In this document: positions 34,482-43,657 of the stretch, piece by piece
Position numbering within the stretch: position 1 is the stretch's first letter
Layout of the letters: each line of letters begins with the position of its first letter
Assembly: GCA_964578485.1 (NCBI GenBank)
Contig: CAZODA010000008.1
Span: 1-64,000, forward strand
From: CAZODA01 sp964578485
GTDB taxonomy: Bacteria; Bacteroidota; Bacteroidia; Bacteroidales; Marinilabiliaceae
Direction: 5' to 3'
Length of the DNA stretch: 64,000 bases
The notes under the pieces: model-generated
What the model was told of the DNA's origin: nothing
What the model saw: only the letters and a program-made list of their open reading frames with translations
The model's database searches: none
Made by a program: the position numbers and the translations under genes

Positions 34482-35327
34482 TTATAATTTAGAGATTTGG
34501 TTTGACAACCATTGAGTTATATCATTGAAAGCTTTGTCAGAAGCAGGTTCGTTGTGAATTTCATGTAAGGTCTCCGGGTAATTTATTATGGTGAAAAGCT
34601 CCGGGTTTTTGTCGGCTATTAATTTTGTACCTTCCGGTTTTGTTAAGGGATCGTCAGCTCCGTGCAATAATAATAAGGGTATTTCAACAGCTGTTTTCCA
34701 TGCAAGAATGTTTTTGGCGCCTTTTTCAATTTCATTAAACAGACGAATTGAAATGCGTTTATGTTCTAAAGGGTCTTTTTTCTTTTTATTATTTTCGGGT
34801 GATTTACTTGACATATGGCCCGATTTAACACCTGAATTAAAAGTGGTCTCAGGGAAAACAGGATTTAACCAATGCAGTAGCCTTTGTCTTAATAACGAAG
34901 GTGGCTTGCTTAATTGAATCCAGGGGGAAGTAATGATAGCCCCTGCAAAGTCTTGTTGCCTCTTCATTAGAAAGTTTAATGCAAGGTTACCACCCATGCT
35001 GTGACCATAAATAAAACAGGGGATATTTTCAAAATTACTTTTACAACGTCGGAACAGGGCACCTATATCATTTAAAAAATCATTAATATTATCAATATGG
35101 CCACGTTTACCATCCGATTGACCATGACCACGATAATCGATGGCATAGATCATATAGTTTTCTGCACATAACCTTCGTGCCCAGGCATCATATTTCATTG
35201 AATATTCTCCAAGTCCGTGGATTATGCATATTGTGGCGATAGGACTTTTTTCAGGCTTCCAATAGCGGCCTTGCAAAAAAGTACCATCTCTGGAAATCAC
35301 ATTAAATGCCTGATGACTAATTCCCAT
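34482..35327 (-). CDS. Alpha/beta hydrolase, monoacylglycerol lipase-like
   Basis: The 281-residue protein is a serine hydrolase. It has the oxyanion region IIHGLGEYS near residue 33, the nucleophile elbow YGHSMGGNL near 108, the catalytic acid in LLHGADDPLTKPEG near 222 and the histidine in YPETLHEIHNEP near 252. The pattern fits the Hydrolase_4 family of monoacylglycerol lipases and lysophospholipases. It lacks a signal peptide, so it should be cytoplasmic. It probably shares a transcript with the GSCFA gene. Confidence 0.88.
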   Translation of the reverse strand: MGISHQAFNVISRDGTFLQGRYWKPEKSPIATICIIHGLGEYSMKYDAWARRLCAENYMIYAIDYRGHGQSDGKRGHIDNINDFLNDIGALFRRCKSNFENIPCFIYGHSMGGNLALNFLMKRQQDFAGAIITSPWIQLSKPPSLLRQRLLHWLNPVFPETTFNSGVKSGHMSSKSPENNKKKKDPLEHKRISIRLFNEIEKGAKNILAWKTAVEIPLLLLHGADDPLTKPEGTKLIADKNPELFTIINYPETLHEIHNEPASDKAFNDITQWLSNQISKL

Positions 35328-35406
35328 AAAATTTAATTTGAATATTGTTTAATATTTTCTGCAAATCTATATAAAATTTTCAGATTTGTTGCTAATCGCA
35401 GCTAAG

Positions 35407-36342
35407 TTATTGAATGCTAACAAGATTCCTTTTTATTCCTTCATATTTTGCTCTTTTTACAGGCGAATTTTTGAATAATAAGGAAAATTCTTTAGGGCTT
35501 AATTTATTCCAATCGTCCATGGTCATTGTCTGAAGTTTTTCAGAGGGATAATATGCTGCTTCATCGCTGTTTTGCAGCTTTTTATTCCAAGGGCATACTT
35601 CTTGGCATATATCACAACCAAAGATCCATTTGTTCATGTTTTTATGAAAAGATTCAGGAATAATATCGTCTTTATTTTCTATGGTTAGGTAAGAAATGCA
35701 TTTGTTTGCGTCAATTTGTTTTCCGGGTAATATTGCTCCGGTAGGGCAAGCTCTGATGCAGCGGGTACAACCCCCACAACCATCATTAATTATTTTATTG
35801 TTATATGTTAGATCTAAATTAACAAGTATTTCTCCAATAAAGATAAAAGAGCCCAATTTACGATGAATCAAAAGGCTGTTTTTCCCAATCCATCCCAATC
35901 CTGCTTTTACAGCAAGTGATTTTTCAAGTATTGGAGCAGAATCTGTAAAAAATCTGCCTTGAAGGTCGGGGTATAAATGTTCGCGTATATAATTAAGCAA
36001 TTCCGAAAGTTTATCTTTAATTATTTTATGATAATCCTCTCCGTAGGCATATCTTGAAATTTGGGGTGCTTCTTGGGATTGGCTGATTTTTGGTTGGTAA
36101 TAATTTTGAACTACTGTAATTACGCTTTTACTGCCTTCAACCAGCAAGGCAGGATTAACACGCTTATCGAAATGATTAGCCATGTAGCCCATGCCGGCGT
36201 TATAGCCTTTTTCAAGCCATTTTTTCAGCCTTTCTTTATCATCAATAAGTTCTTCCGCAGGTGAAAAGCCTATATCGTCAAAACCCAGCTCTGCTGATTT
36301 CTCACGTATAGATTGAGCAATATATGCTTTTGCCAGATCCAT
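35407..36342 (-). CDS. queG: Epoxyqueuosine reductase QueG
   Basis: The protein has the QueG N-terminal cobalamin-binding domain, including IGKNSLLIHRKLGSFIFIGEI. Two [4Fe-4S] clusters follow from CGGCTRCIRACPTGAI near residue 185 and CDICQEVCPWNKK near 240. It makes the last step of queuosine synthesis in tRNA. I chose the ATG at 36342 (MDLAKAYIAQ). A further in-frame ATG at 36381 would add 13 residues and overlap the upstream gene by 14 bases. It closes the suf operon, which is logical for a two-cluster enzyme. Confidence 0.92.
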   Translation of the reverse strand: MDLAKAYIAQSIREKSAELGFDDIGFSPAEELIDDKERLKKWLEKGYNAGMGYMANHFDKRVNPALLVEGSKSVITVVQNYYQPKISQSQEAPQISRYAYGEDYHKIIKDKLSELLNYIREHLYPDLQGRFFTDSAPILEKSLAVKAGLGWIGKNSLLIHRKLGSFIFIGEILVNLDLTYNNKIINDGCGGCTRCIRACPTGAILPGKQIDANKCISYLTIENKDDIIPESFHKNMNKWIFGCDICQEVCPWNKKLQNSDEAAYYPSEKLQTMTMDDWNKLSPKEFSLLFKNSPVKRAKYEGIKRNLVSIQ

Positions 36343-36367
36343 TATAAATATGTTAAACGGTAGTTGC

Positions 36368-36685
36368 TTATAAAAGCCCAAGCTCCAATAAAGCTTCGTC
36401 GCTTAGCATATCCCTGTCCCATGGGGGATCAAAAGTCATTTTAACTTCAACTTTTTTAACACCTTTTACGCCTGCAACCACATCATTAACTTCCTCGGGA
36501 AGTGAGTCTGCAACAGGACAGTTGGGAGAGGTAAGTGTCATCACTATAAGCACATTACCATCATCATCAATGTTAACTTCGTAAATTAATCCTAAATCGT
36601 ATATATTTACGGGTATCTCGGGGTCATAAACAGTTTTAATTGCGTTTACAACCTCCATCTCCATACTTAAAAATTCATTGCTCAT
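36368..36685 (-). CDS. DUF59/MIP18-family Fe-S assembly protein (SufT-like)
   Basis: The 105-residue protein has the family blocks VYDPEIPVNIYDLGLIYEV near residues 18-36, TLTSPNCPVADSLPEEV with the conserved cysteine near 55, and FDPPWDRDMLSDEALLELG at the end. Stand-alone DUF59 proteins help deliver Fe-S clusters. Its position between sufE and queG supports this. Confidence 0.92.
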   Translation of the reverse strand: MSNEFLSMEMEVVNAIKTVYDPEIPVNIYDLGLIYEVNIDDDGNVLIVMTLTSPNCPVADSLPEEVNDVVAGVKGVKKVEVKMTFDPPWDRDMLSDEALLELGLL

Positions 36686-36755
36686 AATATATAAGTTTTA
36701 ATCTTAAAACCCAAAAAGGTCAAAGATGTTTAAACGAAATATTATTTTTTGGATT

Positions 36756-37205
36756 TTATAGTTCCATCTTTGTTTTATATGCAAGTGCATACATTTTCAT
36801 TTGTTTAACCATTGAGGCCAAACCATTGGAGCGTGTTGGTGAAAGGTGTTCTTTGAGACCTATCTTATCGATAAAAAAAAGATCTGATTCAAGGATCTCA
36901 TCCGGAGTATGGTTGTTAAGTACTTTAATTAGTAGTGATACAATACCTTTTACGATAATGGCATCGCTATCGGCCATAAAAAAAATCTTGCCTTCTTCAA
37001 TCCATGCATATAACCATACTTTTGATTGGCAACCTTCAATAAGATTTTGCTCACTGCGGTGACGCTCATCAAAATTGTTTAGCTCATTTCCAATTTCTAT
37101 GAGTAATGAATATCTGTCCATCCAGTCGCCCAGCATGGAGAATTCTTCTATAATTTGTTCTTGCTTTTCTTTAATTGTCATTAAGTGAAATTTAAAAGGG
37201 CACAA
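36756..37205 (-). CDS. sufE: SufE cysteine-desulfurase activator
   Basis: The protein has the SufE pattern with the sulfur-accepting cysteine in LIEGCQSKVWLYA (Cys59). DGVLSLL-type helices, here KGIVSLLIKVLNNHTPDEI, follow, and LSPTRSNGLASMVKQM comes near the end. It accepts persulfide from SufS and passes it to SufBCD. It starts at 37205 or, more in line with other SufE proteins, at the ATG at 37181. The sufS gene precedes it by 20 bases. Confidence 0.93.
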   Translation of the reverse strand: MCPFKFHLMTIKEKQEQIIEEFSMLGDWMDRYSLLIEIGNELNNFDERHRSEQNLIEGCQSKVWLYAWIEEGKIFFMADSDAIIVKGIVSLLIKVLNNHTPDEILESDLFFIDKIGLKEHLSPTRSNGLASMVKQMKMYALAYKTKMEL

Positions 37206-37225
37206 ATTTCATGAATTTCCACTCT

Positions 37226-38449
37226 TTAACCAAACAGTTGTTGTACTTTAATAAGTCCTTTTATTAAAATATCAACTTCTTCTTTGGTATTATACAGCCC
37301 AAAGGAAGCTCTTATAGTGCCCGGGATACCTAAGAGATCCATCAGGGGTTGAGCGCAGTGATGGCCGGTACGAACAGCAATTCCCATTTTATCTAATAAA
37401 GTACCTGCATCAAAAGGATGTATGTCTTTTAATAGGAATGATATAAGGCTGGCTCTGTTTTTGGCCTTACCATAAAATGTAATATTTTCAAGTGAGGATA
37501 ATTTTTTGAAGGCATAATTATAGAGTTCAGTTTCATATATGCGTATTTTGTCGAGACCTATATTGTTAATATAGTCAATTGCAGCACCCAGTCCTATGGC
37601 CGCAACATAATCAGGAGTACCTGCTTCAAATTTGTATGGTATATCATTAAAAGTAGTTGATTCATATGATACAGATTGTATCATTTCACCACCTCCTTGA
37701 TATGGTTGCATTTGATTGAGCCATTTTTCCTTTCCATAAAGAATGCCTATTCCTGTTGGTCCGTAAATTTTATGACCCGAAAAGGCATAAAAATCGCAAT
37801 CAAGCTTTTGTACATCAACATTTAAATGCTGAATAGCTTGAGCTCCATCTATCAATACGGGAATGTTTTTTTTATGTGAAGCTTTAATAATTTCTTCAAC
37901 CGGATTTATAGTTCCTAAAACATTACTTAAATGAGTAATGGCAACAAGTTTTGTTTTAGCACTCAACAGAGAATAAAACTGATCCATATTGAGTGAACCA
38001 TCGGAGTGAATAGGAATAACTTTAAGTATAATATTTTTCTTCTTTTGTAGAAGATGCCAAGGTACTATATTGGAATGGTGCTCCATGGCCGAAATAATAA
38101 TTTCATCGCCATCGTTAATAATGGTGTCACCAAGGGATTGTGCAACTAAATTTATAGCTTCTGTTGTACCTTTGGTAAATATAATCTCCTTTTCAGAGGA
38201 CGCTCCAATAAATGCGGCTATTTTTTTTCTTGCTTCCTCAAAAGCTTCAGTGCAAAGATTGCTGAGAGTATGAAAGCCACGATGTATATTACTGTTTATT
38301 TCAAGATATACCCTTTCCATAGCTTTGATTACCTGTATGGGAGTTTGAGTAGTAGCCCCATTATCAAGGTAAACCAAAGGCTTCCCGTTTATTTTACGGC
38401 TTAGTATTGGAAAATCCTTTCGGATTGTTTCTGCCGGGTAATTTTGCAT
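37226..38449 (-). CDS. sufS: Cysteine desulfurase SufS
   Basis: The 407-residue class V aminotransferase has VYLDNGATTQTP near residue 26 and FTKGTTEAINLVAQSL near 91. The pyridoxal-phosphate lysine lies in AFSGHKIYGPTGIG near 227, and the catalytic cysteine in RTGHHCAQPLM near 365. The RxGHHCA form marks group II (SufS) enzymes that depend on SufE, which is the next gene. Confidence 0.95.
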   Translation of the reverse strand: MQNYPAETIRKDFPILSRKINGKPLVYLDNGATTQTPIQVIKAMERVYLEINSNIHRGFHTLSNLCTEAFEEARKKIAAFIGASSEKEIIFTKGTTEAINLVAQSLGDTIINDGDEIIISAMEHHSNIVPWHLLQKKKNIILKVIPIHSDGSLNMDQFYSLLSAKTKLVAITHLSNVLGTINPVEEIIKASHKKNIPVLIDGAQAIQHLNVDVQKLDCDFYAFSGHKIYGPTGIGILYGKEKWLNQMQPYQGGGEMIQSVSYESTTFNDIPYKFEAGTPDYVAAIGLGAAIDYINNIGLDKIRIYETELYNYAFKKLSSLENITFYGKAKNRASLISFLLKDIHPFDAGTLLDKMGIAVRTGHHCAQPLMDLLGIPGTIRASFGLYNTKEEVDILIKGLIKVQQLFG

Positions 38450-38527
38450 TCTCTTTTATTTATATGGTTCCCAACAGGGTATATTATTTAGCTCGTCGTT
38501 TTAGAAAAACCCTGAAATGATTATTAA

Positions 38528-39907
38528 TTAAATTTTAAATACATTATTTCCTTTTTGACCACAAACTATGCAGGAATCACATTTATCCAATTCTCCCCGA
38601 AAGCGTTTGTTAACTAATTCCTGAATTCTATCTTTTAATTCTGGAAGTTGAATTTTTTCTATTACCTCATTGGCAAAGGCAAACATAAGAAGAATGTTGG
38701 CCTCTTCCTTGTTGATTCCACGAGCGCGTAAATAAAATAGTGCATTATCATCAAGCTGCCCTACAGTTGCGCCATGGCTACATTTAACTTCATCAGCATA
38801 AATCTCAAGTTGAGGGCGTGTATTTATTTTGGCAAGCTCGGTAAGCAATAAATTGTTGTTACTTTGATATGCATTGGTTCGTTGTGCATCTTTTGCAACC
38901 AAAATTCTTCCGGTAAATGCCCCTGTACTTGCGTCGTCCATTACTCCTTTAAATAGCTCATTACTTTCGCAATCTGCAGATGCATGGTTAATAAAAGTAA
39001 AATTATCGACATGCTGATTTTTGTCAATAAGATAAAGTCCGGAAATATGGTTTACAGCAAACTCACCTCCTAAGCGTGCAATTATATTATTTCGGGTAAC
39101 ACCTGTATTTAAAGTGAAGAAATTTGCATTGAGTAGTGATTCTTTTTCTTGGTTAAAATAGTACCCTCCAATTTGAACAACACCGTTATGCTGATTTTGA
39201 AGGTTGTAGAAATCTAAATCAGCAGAGTTCTCCACTTGTATTTCGCTAATGGAATTAATTAAAAACCGACTTGTCGATAATGTATGATCGCAGATAAGGA
39301 CACGGGCTTTTGCATTTTCTTCCAATACAATATAATTACGTTGATTGACCATAAGGTCTTTATCACCGGTTAAGATATTCACAATTTGAATGGGTTTTTC
39401 AATAATTACATCGGAGGGAACATATATAAAAACACCATCAGTAGCCAGCATAGTGTTAAGAGCTGCCATACCATCTTCCTTGTAAGGGGCAATTTTGGAA
39501 TAATATTTCTCTGTTAATGAAGGATGTTTTTTAGACATTTCAGAAAAACTTCCAATATATACTCCTTGTGGCAAACCGTTGTTATTGCTTCCCGGGAAAA
39601 ATTTTCCGTTAACTGTAAAAACTGTATGTGATTCAAGGTTTTCAATATCACATTTAAAAATATCTTCTATTCTCCCTGTGAAACCATTTTCAAGGAATGA
39701 ATGGAGATGATCTCCATTAAACCATGGTTGCAAATTGGTGTATTTATATGCTTCAACTTTTGCGGAAGGAATACCAAGCTTACGAAATATTTCGCCGGCT
39801 TCTATGCGTTTGCTGTTGACTATATTTCCGGTTTCTTTTTCTATTAAGCTTTTGTTTTCTTCATAAAAACTTATCAATGAGCTGTATTGTTCTGCTGTTT
39901 TTACCAT
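38528..39907 (-). CDS. sufD: SufD component of the SufBCD scaffold
   Basis: The 459-residue protein is a SufBD-family beta-helix. It has YIYVPSDVIIEKPIQIVN-type repeats in the middle and the C-terminal core with EIYADEVKCSHGATVGQLD near residue 377. It lies three bases after sufC. The end carries an additional cysteine cluster, CDSCIVCGQKGN, which I do not expect in the well-studied E. coli SufD and which could bind metal. Confidence 0.93.
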   Translation of the reverse strand: MVKTAEQYSSLISFYEENKSLIEKETGNIVNSKRIEAGEIFRKLGIPSAKVEAYKYTNLQPWFNGDHLHSFLENGFTGRIEDIFKCDIENLESHTVFTVNGKFFPGSNNNGLPQGVYIGSFSEMSKKHPSLTEKYYSKIAPYKEDGMAALNTMLATDGVFIYVPSDVIIEKPIQIVNILTGDKDLMVNQRNYIVLEENAKARVLICDHTLSTSRFLINSISEIQVENSADLDFYNLQNQHNGVVQIGGYYFNQEKESLLNANFFTLNTGVTRNNIIARLGGEFAVNHISGLYLIDKNQHVDNFTFINHASADCESNELFKGVMDDASTGAFTGRILVAKDAQRTNAYQSNNNLLLTELAKINTRPQLEIYADEVKCSHGATVGQLDDNALFYLRARGINKEEANILLMFAFANEVIEKIQLPELKDRIQELVNKRFRGELDKCDSCIVCGQKGNNVFKI

Positions 39908-39910
39908 AAT

Positions 39911-40663
39911 TTACTCTTCAAACTCTTTTTTTATCCAGTCATATCCATTTTTTTCAAGCTCCTTTGCCAACTCTTTACCTGCAGATTTGACAATTCTGCC
40001 ATTTAAAAGGACATGAACAAAATCAGGTTCAATATATTCTAATAAACGTTGATAATGAGTGATTACTATAGTAGCATTTTCATTGGTGCGAAGCGTGTTT
40101 ACTCCCTTGGCAACGGCACGGAGGGCATCAATATCAAGTCCCGAATCCGTTTCATCAAGAATGGCTAATTTAGGATGGAGTACAGCCATCTGAAAGATTT
40201 CGTTCTTCTTTTTTTCTCCTCCCGAAAATCCTTCGTTGACCGAACGGTTGGTAAGATTGGGGTCTATATCAACAAGCTTTTTGCGATCACGCATAAGTTT
40301 TAAAAATTCACCTGCCGATAAGGGTTCTTCACCCCTATATTTTTTTTGTTCATTTAATGCCGTCCGCAAAAAATTAGTCATACTTACTCCAGGTATTTCA
40401 ACGGGATATTGAAAACTGAGAAAAATTCCTTCCCGAGCCCTGTCTTCCGGAGATAATTCCAAAAGATCCTTCCCAATATAGCTTACACTACCCTTGCTTA
40501 CCTCAAAGGTTTCATCCCCTGTGAGTACAGCGGCCAAGGTGCTTTTTCCGGAACCGTTGGGCCCCATTATAGCATGAATTTCCCCTGCGTTTACTTCAAG
40601 ATTTACTCCACGCAGTATTTCCTTACCATCAACAATGGCATGAAGATCATTTATTTTTAACAT
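39911..40663 (-). CDS. sufC: SufC ATPase of the SufBCD scaffold
   Basis: The 250-residue ABC ATPase has Walker A GPNGSGKST at residues 34-42, the SufC-specific signature FSGGEKKKNEIFQM near 148 and Walker B LAILDETDSGLDIDAL near 167. SufC-type proteins have no membrane partner. They drive Fe-S cluster assembly with SufB and SufD, whose genes flank it. Confidence 0.96.
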   Translation of the reverse strand: MLKINDLHAIVDGKEILRGVNLEVNAGEIHAIMGPNGSGKSTLAAVLTGDETFEVSKGSVSYIGKDLLELSPEDRAREGIFLSFQYPVEIPGVSMTNFLRTALNEQKKYRGEEPLSAGEFLKLMRDRKKLVDIDPNLTNRSVNEGFSGGEKKKNEIFQMAVLHPKLAILDETDSGLDIDALRAVAKGVNTLRTNENATIVITHYQRLLEYIEPDFVHVLLNGRIVKSAGKELAKELEKNGYDWIKKEFEE

Positions 40664-40721
40664 TATAACTTACTTTCTATGGTGGTTTTTAATTTTATTA
40701 TGATAAATATATGTTCAATTA

Positions 40722-42170
40722 TTAGCCAACACTGCCCTCTAAACTGATTTCAAGAAGTTTTTGAGCTTCAACAGCAAACTCCATAGGCAGCTGATTGATT
40801 ACTTCTTTTACATAACCGTTGACAATGAGGCCTACTGCCTTTTCAGTATCTAAACCTCGCTGGTTACAGTAGAATATCTGATCTTCACCTATTTTTGAGG
40901 TAGTAGCTTCATGCTCTACTTTTGCTGTGCTATTACTGATTTCTAAATAAGGAAAGGTATGAGCACCACATTTGTCTCCCAATAAAAGGGAATCACATTG
41001 AGAGAAATTTCTGGCATTTTCAGCGCGTCTGGATACTTTCACCAATCCTCTGTAACTATTCTGACTATATCCTGCAGATATACCTTTGGATACGATCAAA
41101 CTTCTGGTGTTTTTCCCGAGATGTATCATCTTAGTACCTGTATCGGCCTGTTGATGATTATTGGTTAAGGCTACGGAATAAAACTCTCCAACAGAATTAT
41201 CACCCATAAGAATACAACTTGGATACTTCCAAGTTATTGCAGAACCGGTTTCAACCTGAGTCCATGATATTTTTGAATGCTCGCCCTTACAAATACCTCG
41301 CTTGGTAACAAAATTGAAAATACCCCCTTTACCTTCTTTGTCGCCGGGATACCAATTTTGAACAGTAGAGTATTTTACCTCGGCACGATCCATGGAAATA
41401 ATCTCAACAACTGCTGCGTGAAGTTGATTTTCATCACGCATGGGAGCTGTACAGCCCTCAAGGTAGCTAACATAACTATCATCCTCGGCAATAATAAGAG
41501 TGCGCTCAAATTGACCCGTATTCATGGCATTAATTCTAAAATAGGATGACAATTCCATAGGGCATCTTACACCTTTGGGTATATAAACGAAAGAGCCATC
41601 ACTGAAAACAGCTGAATTCAGAGCAGCAAAAAAATTGTCAGTAGGAGGAACTACAGAACCCAAATGTTTTTTGACAAGATCGGGATGACGCTGAATAGCA
41701 TCAGACATACTGCAAAAAATAATCCCCTTTTCCGCAAGAGTATCCTGAAAAGTAGTCTTTACAGAAACACTGTCGATAATAGCATCTACAGCCACTCCTG
41801 CAAGTACCTTTTGTTCATCAAGAGGAATACCAAGCTTGTCGAATACAGCTTTTAATTCGGGATCTACCTCATCCATGCTATTAAGAAGAGGCTTCTTTTT
41901 AGGAGCTGCATAATATATCATATCCTGAAAATCTATTTCCGGAATATTTAAATGCGCCCAATCAGGTATTTCCATAGTTAACCAATTACGATAGGCTGCA
42001 AGCCTGAATTCCAGCATAAATTCAGGTTCGTTTTTCTTTCTGGAAATCTCTCTTATAACATCTTCATTTAAACCTTTTGGAAGTATATCCATTTCAATAT
42101 CAGAATGAAAACCATACTGATACTCTCTACTTGTTACTTCTTCCAATAATCTATCTTGTTCACTTGCCAT
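40722..42170 (-). CDS. sufB: SufB scaffold protein
   Basis: The 482-residue protein matches SufB throughout. It has FVYIPKGVRCPMELSSYFR near residue 200, YLEGCTAPM near 242, VSRRAENARNFSQCDSLL near 378 and EHEATTSKIGEDQIFYCNQRG near 426. It is the first gene of the suf operon. In the upstream DNA two TAnnTTTG-like -7 boxes occur on the minus strand (plus 42366-42373 and 42374-42381), without a clear -33 element. Confidence 0.96.
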   Translation of the reverse strand: MASEQDRLLEEVTSREYQYGFHSDIEMDILPKGLNEDVIREISRKKNEPEFMLEFRLAAYRNWLTMEIPDWAHLNIPEIDFQDMIYYAAPKKKPLLNSMDEVDPELKAVFDKLGIPLDEQKVLAGVAVDAIIDSVSVKTTFQDTLAEKGIIFCSMSDAIQRHPDLVKKHLGSVVPPTDNFFAALNSAVFSDGSFVYIPKGVRCPMELSSYFRINAMNTGQFERTLIIAEDDSYVSYLEGCTAPMRDENQLHAAVVEIISMDRAEVKYSTVQNWYPGDKEGKGGIFNFVTKRGICKGEHSKISWTQVETGSAITWKYPSCILMGDNSVGEFYSVALTNNHQQADTGTKMIHLGKNTRSLIVSKGISAGYSQNSYRGLVKVSRRAENARNFSQCDSLLLGDKCGAHTFPYLEISNSTAKVEHEATTSKIGEDQIFYCNQRGLDTEKAVGLIVNGYVKEVINQLPMEFAVEAQKLLEISLEGSVG

Positions 42171-43116
42171 AATTTAATTCAATATCTGTTTTTGTATGAA
42201 AAACACACAATAGTTATTATTATATCAAAACAAGCCTATCGGCAAAAGAGTTCAACACCGGACTTTTTCAACCCCACATAATCTTTAAAAATAATAATCT
42301 GTTAGCCATCGGATAACAGGTAAATAATTTAAACCAAATGAAAATGAGGGAAAAATATTTTCGCACAAATTTACAAAACTATTTAGATTAATTATAATTT
42401 ATGAAGAAAGCAGCTTAATAAAAGATGAAATAAACTTAAATATGTTAGCTCCCGCCGTCGTAAAACTCGGCGGAACAGGCTCAGGCTGCGCCTTGGGTTG
42501 ATGAATCTCCATCCCCGGCTCCTTGAAGAGGCAATATTAGATTTATCTTTTGTGCTTAAGAAGGTTTCGGGTTTTGCGTTTGGAATTTGAACATTAAATA
42601 TTTAAACTTATCTATTTCCCATTACATTTGGGAAAAACAATAATTGCCACACAAACATACGAGAGCGCAGGTGGTGCAGGTGTTCATTGACATAGAGGTA
42701 TACCCTAGAGCCATAAATATTTAACTATGCATTCTATGAAGAACAATATATAACTATTAAAGTATTGAAAGAACTGTTATTTGAAATCTTTGAGTTAATC
42801 CTTTAGCGGAAGCCCTATTGTTTACATCCTAAAAATCAAGAACAAGTGGAACCAAGCATTTTGGCTGATTATCTTTGTCATTCTTAACCAACATCTTCAG
42901 TGGTGAAGGATGAAGATGCAATACCTTGGTTAGAACAAAAATTTCTAACATTAAAACCGTATTTTTGATAATCACGAAATAGTTATTTAAAAAAAGTTAG
43001 TGTAACTCTCATCTTTTGTTTCAAAAGAAACGAAGACCTAACTTAGAGTTCAAGATTTACTGAGCCAGAGCCTTACTATAAGAGTTGTTTAAACACGAAT
43101 GTTATTTGAGATTTTC
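42171..43116. other. 946-base gene-free stretch with left flanking repeat
   Basis: I see no convincing gene here. It contains two possible minus-strand -7 boxes for sufB near 42366-42381 and a GC-rich small hairpin (CCGCCG/CGGCGG) near 42454-42472. The left copy of the inverted repeat around the peptide cassette is at about 42487-42562. A short hairpin TTTCCCA/TGGGAAA lies near 42615-42636. The last 500 bases have stop codons in all frames and may be decayed DNA. Confidence 0.5.
42487..42562 (-). repeat. Left copy of an inverted repeat flanking the RiPP cassette
   Basis: Read on the minus strand, this segment gives AAGCACAAAAGATAAATCT, then CCTCTTCAAGG-N2-CCGG, then a GC-richer tail. The same order with moderate divergence occurs on the plus strand at 52267-52345. 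By eye about three quarters of positions agree, with an exact CCTCTTCAAGG block and an exact AGCACAAAAGAT block. The two copies point in opposite directions and bracket 9.7 kb. Confidence 0.65.
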
Positions 43117-43644
43117 TCAATCCATATACAACGCCTTAATTGGTTGTATAATATAAGAAAGCAAGGTAGTTTTATTAATTACTATATTGCCTTCCCCGGT
43201 TAACCCCTTAGTATAGGTGATTTTTTTTCCGTAGGTAGTTACGAGACCATTTGGTAAATACACTGTTACTAAATATTTTGCTTCTTTGTCTGAATATCTT
43301 ATTGTATCAACAATTCCCTTTATTACGCCATATTTATTAGAATTATATGCATTAAGTTTGATGTTTATTTCCATACCCTTATTAATGTTAACTATTTCGT
43401 CTGCAATTATTTTCATTTCTCCTATAATACAAATTTCATCTGAATTTTTTATAGGCAAAGGAGAAGTTTTTTCAATCAAATAAATATCCCTTGTAATAAT
43501 TTGGGGGTAATGAATAGAATGGAGGAATAATGCAAGTAAGCTTAATGTGAAAAAAATCACAATAATTCCCCAACTACTTATCCAGGAAGGAATTTTTCCT
43601 AATACTACATCGGTATATGGATTCTGTATTTTTCCAGATTTCAT
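43117..43644 (-). CDS. Very short HlyD-type adaptor of the peptide exporter
   Basis: With the start at 43644 the protein has 175 residues. The N-terminus (VVLGKIPSWISSWGIIVIF, then a membrane helix to about residue 40) and the C-terminus (LPNGLVTTYGKKI, GEGNIVINKTTLLSYIIQPIKAL) match the two ends of HlyD-family adaptors encoded beside C39-peptidase exporters in Bacteroidota. The long coiled-coil hairpin and the lipoyl halves between them, normally over 200 residues, are absent, and the join is in frame. It directly follows the exporter gene. It either works as a minimal adaptor or is a deletion derivative. Confidence 0.72.
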   Translation of the reverse strand: MKSGKIQNPYTDVVLGKIPSWISSWGIIVIFFTLSLLALFLHSIHYPQIITRDIYLIEKTSPLPIKNSDEICIIGEMKIIADEIVNINKGMEINIKLNAYNSNKYGVIKGIVDTIRYSDKEAKYLVTVYLPNGLVTTYGKKITYTKGLTGEGNIVINKTTLLSYIIQPIKALYMD

Positions 43645-43657
43645 ATAAATAAAGATT

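Noticed and set aside
34588..34917. Plus-strand open frame of 109 codons opposite the lipase-like gene
   Set aside because: It is antisense to a hydrolase with all catalytic motifs. The protein shows no pattern of its own.
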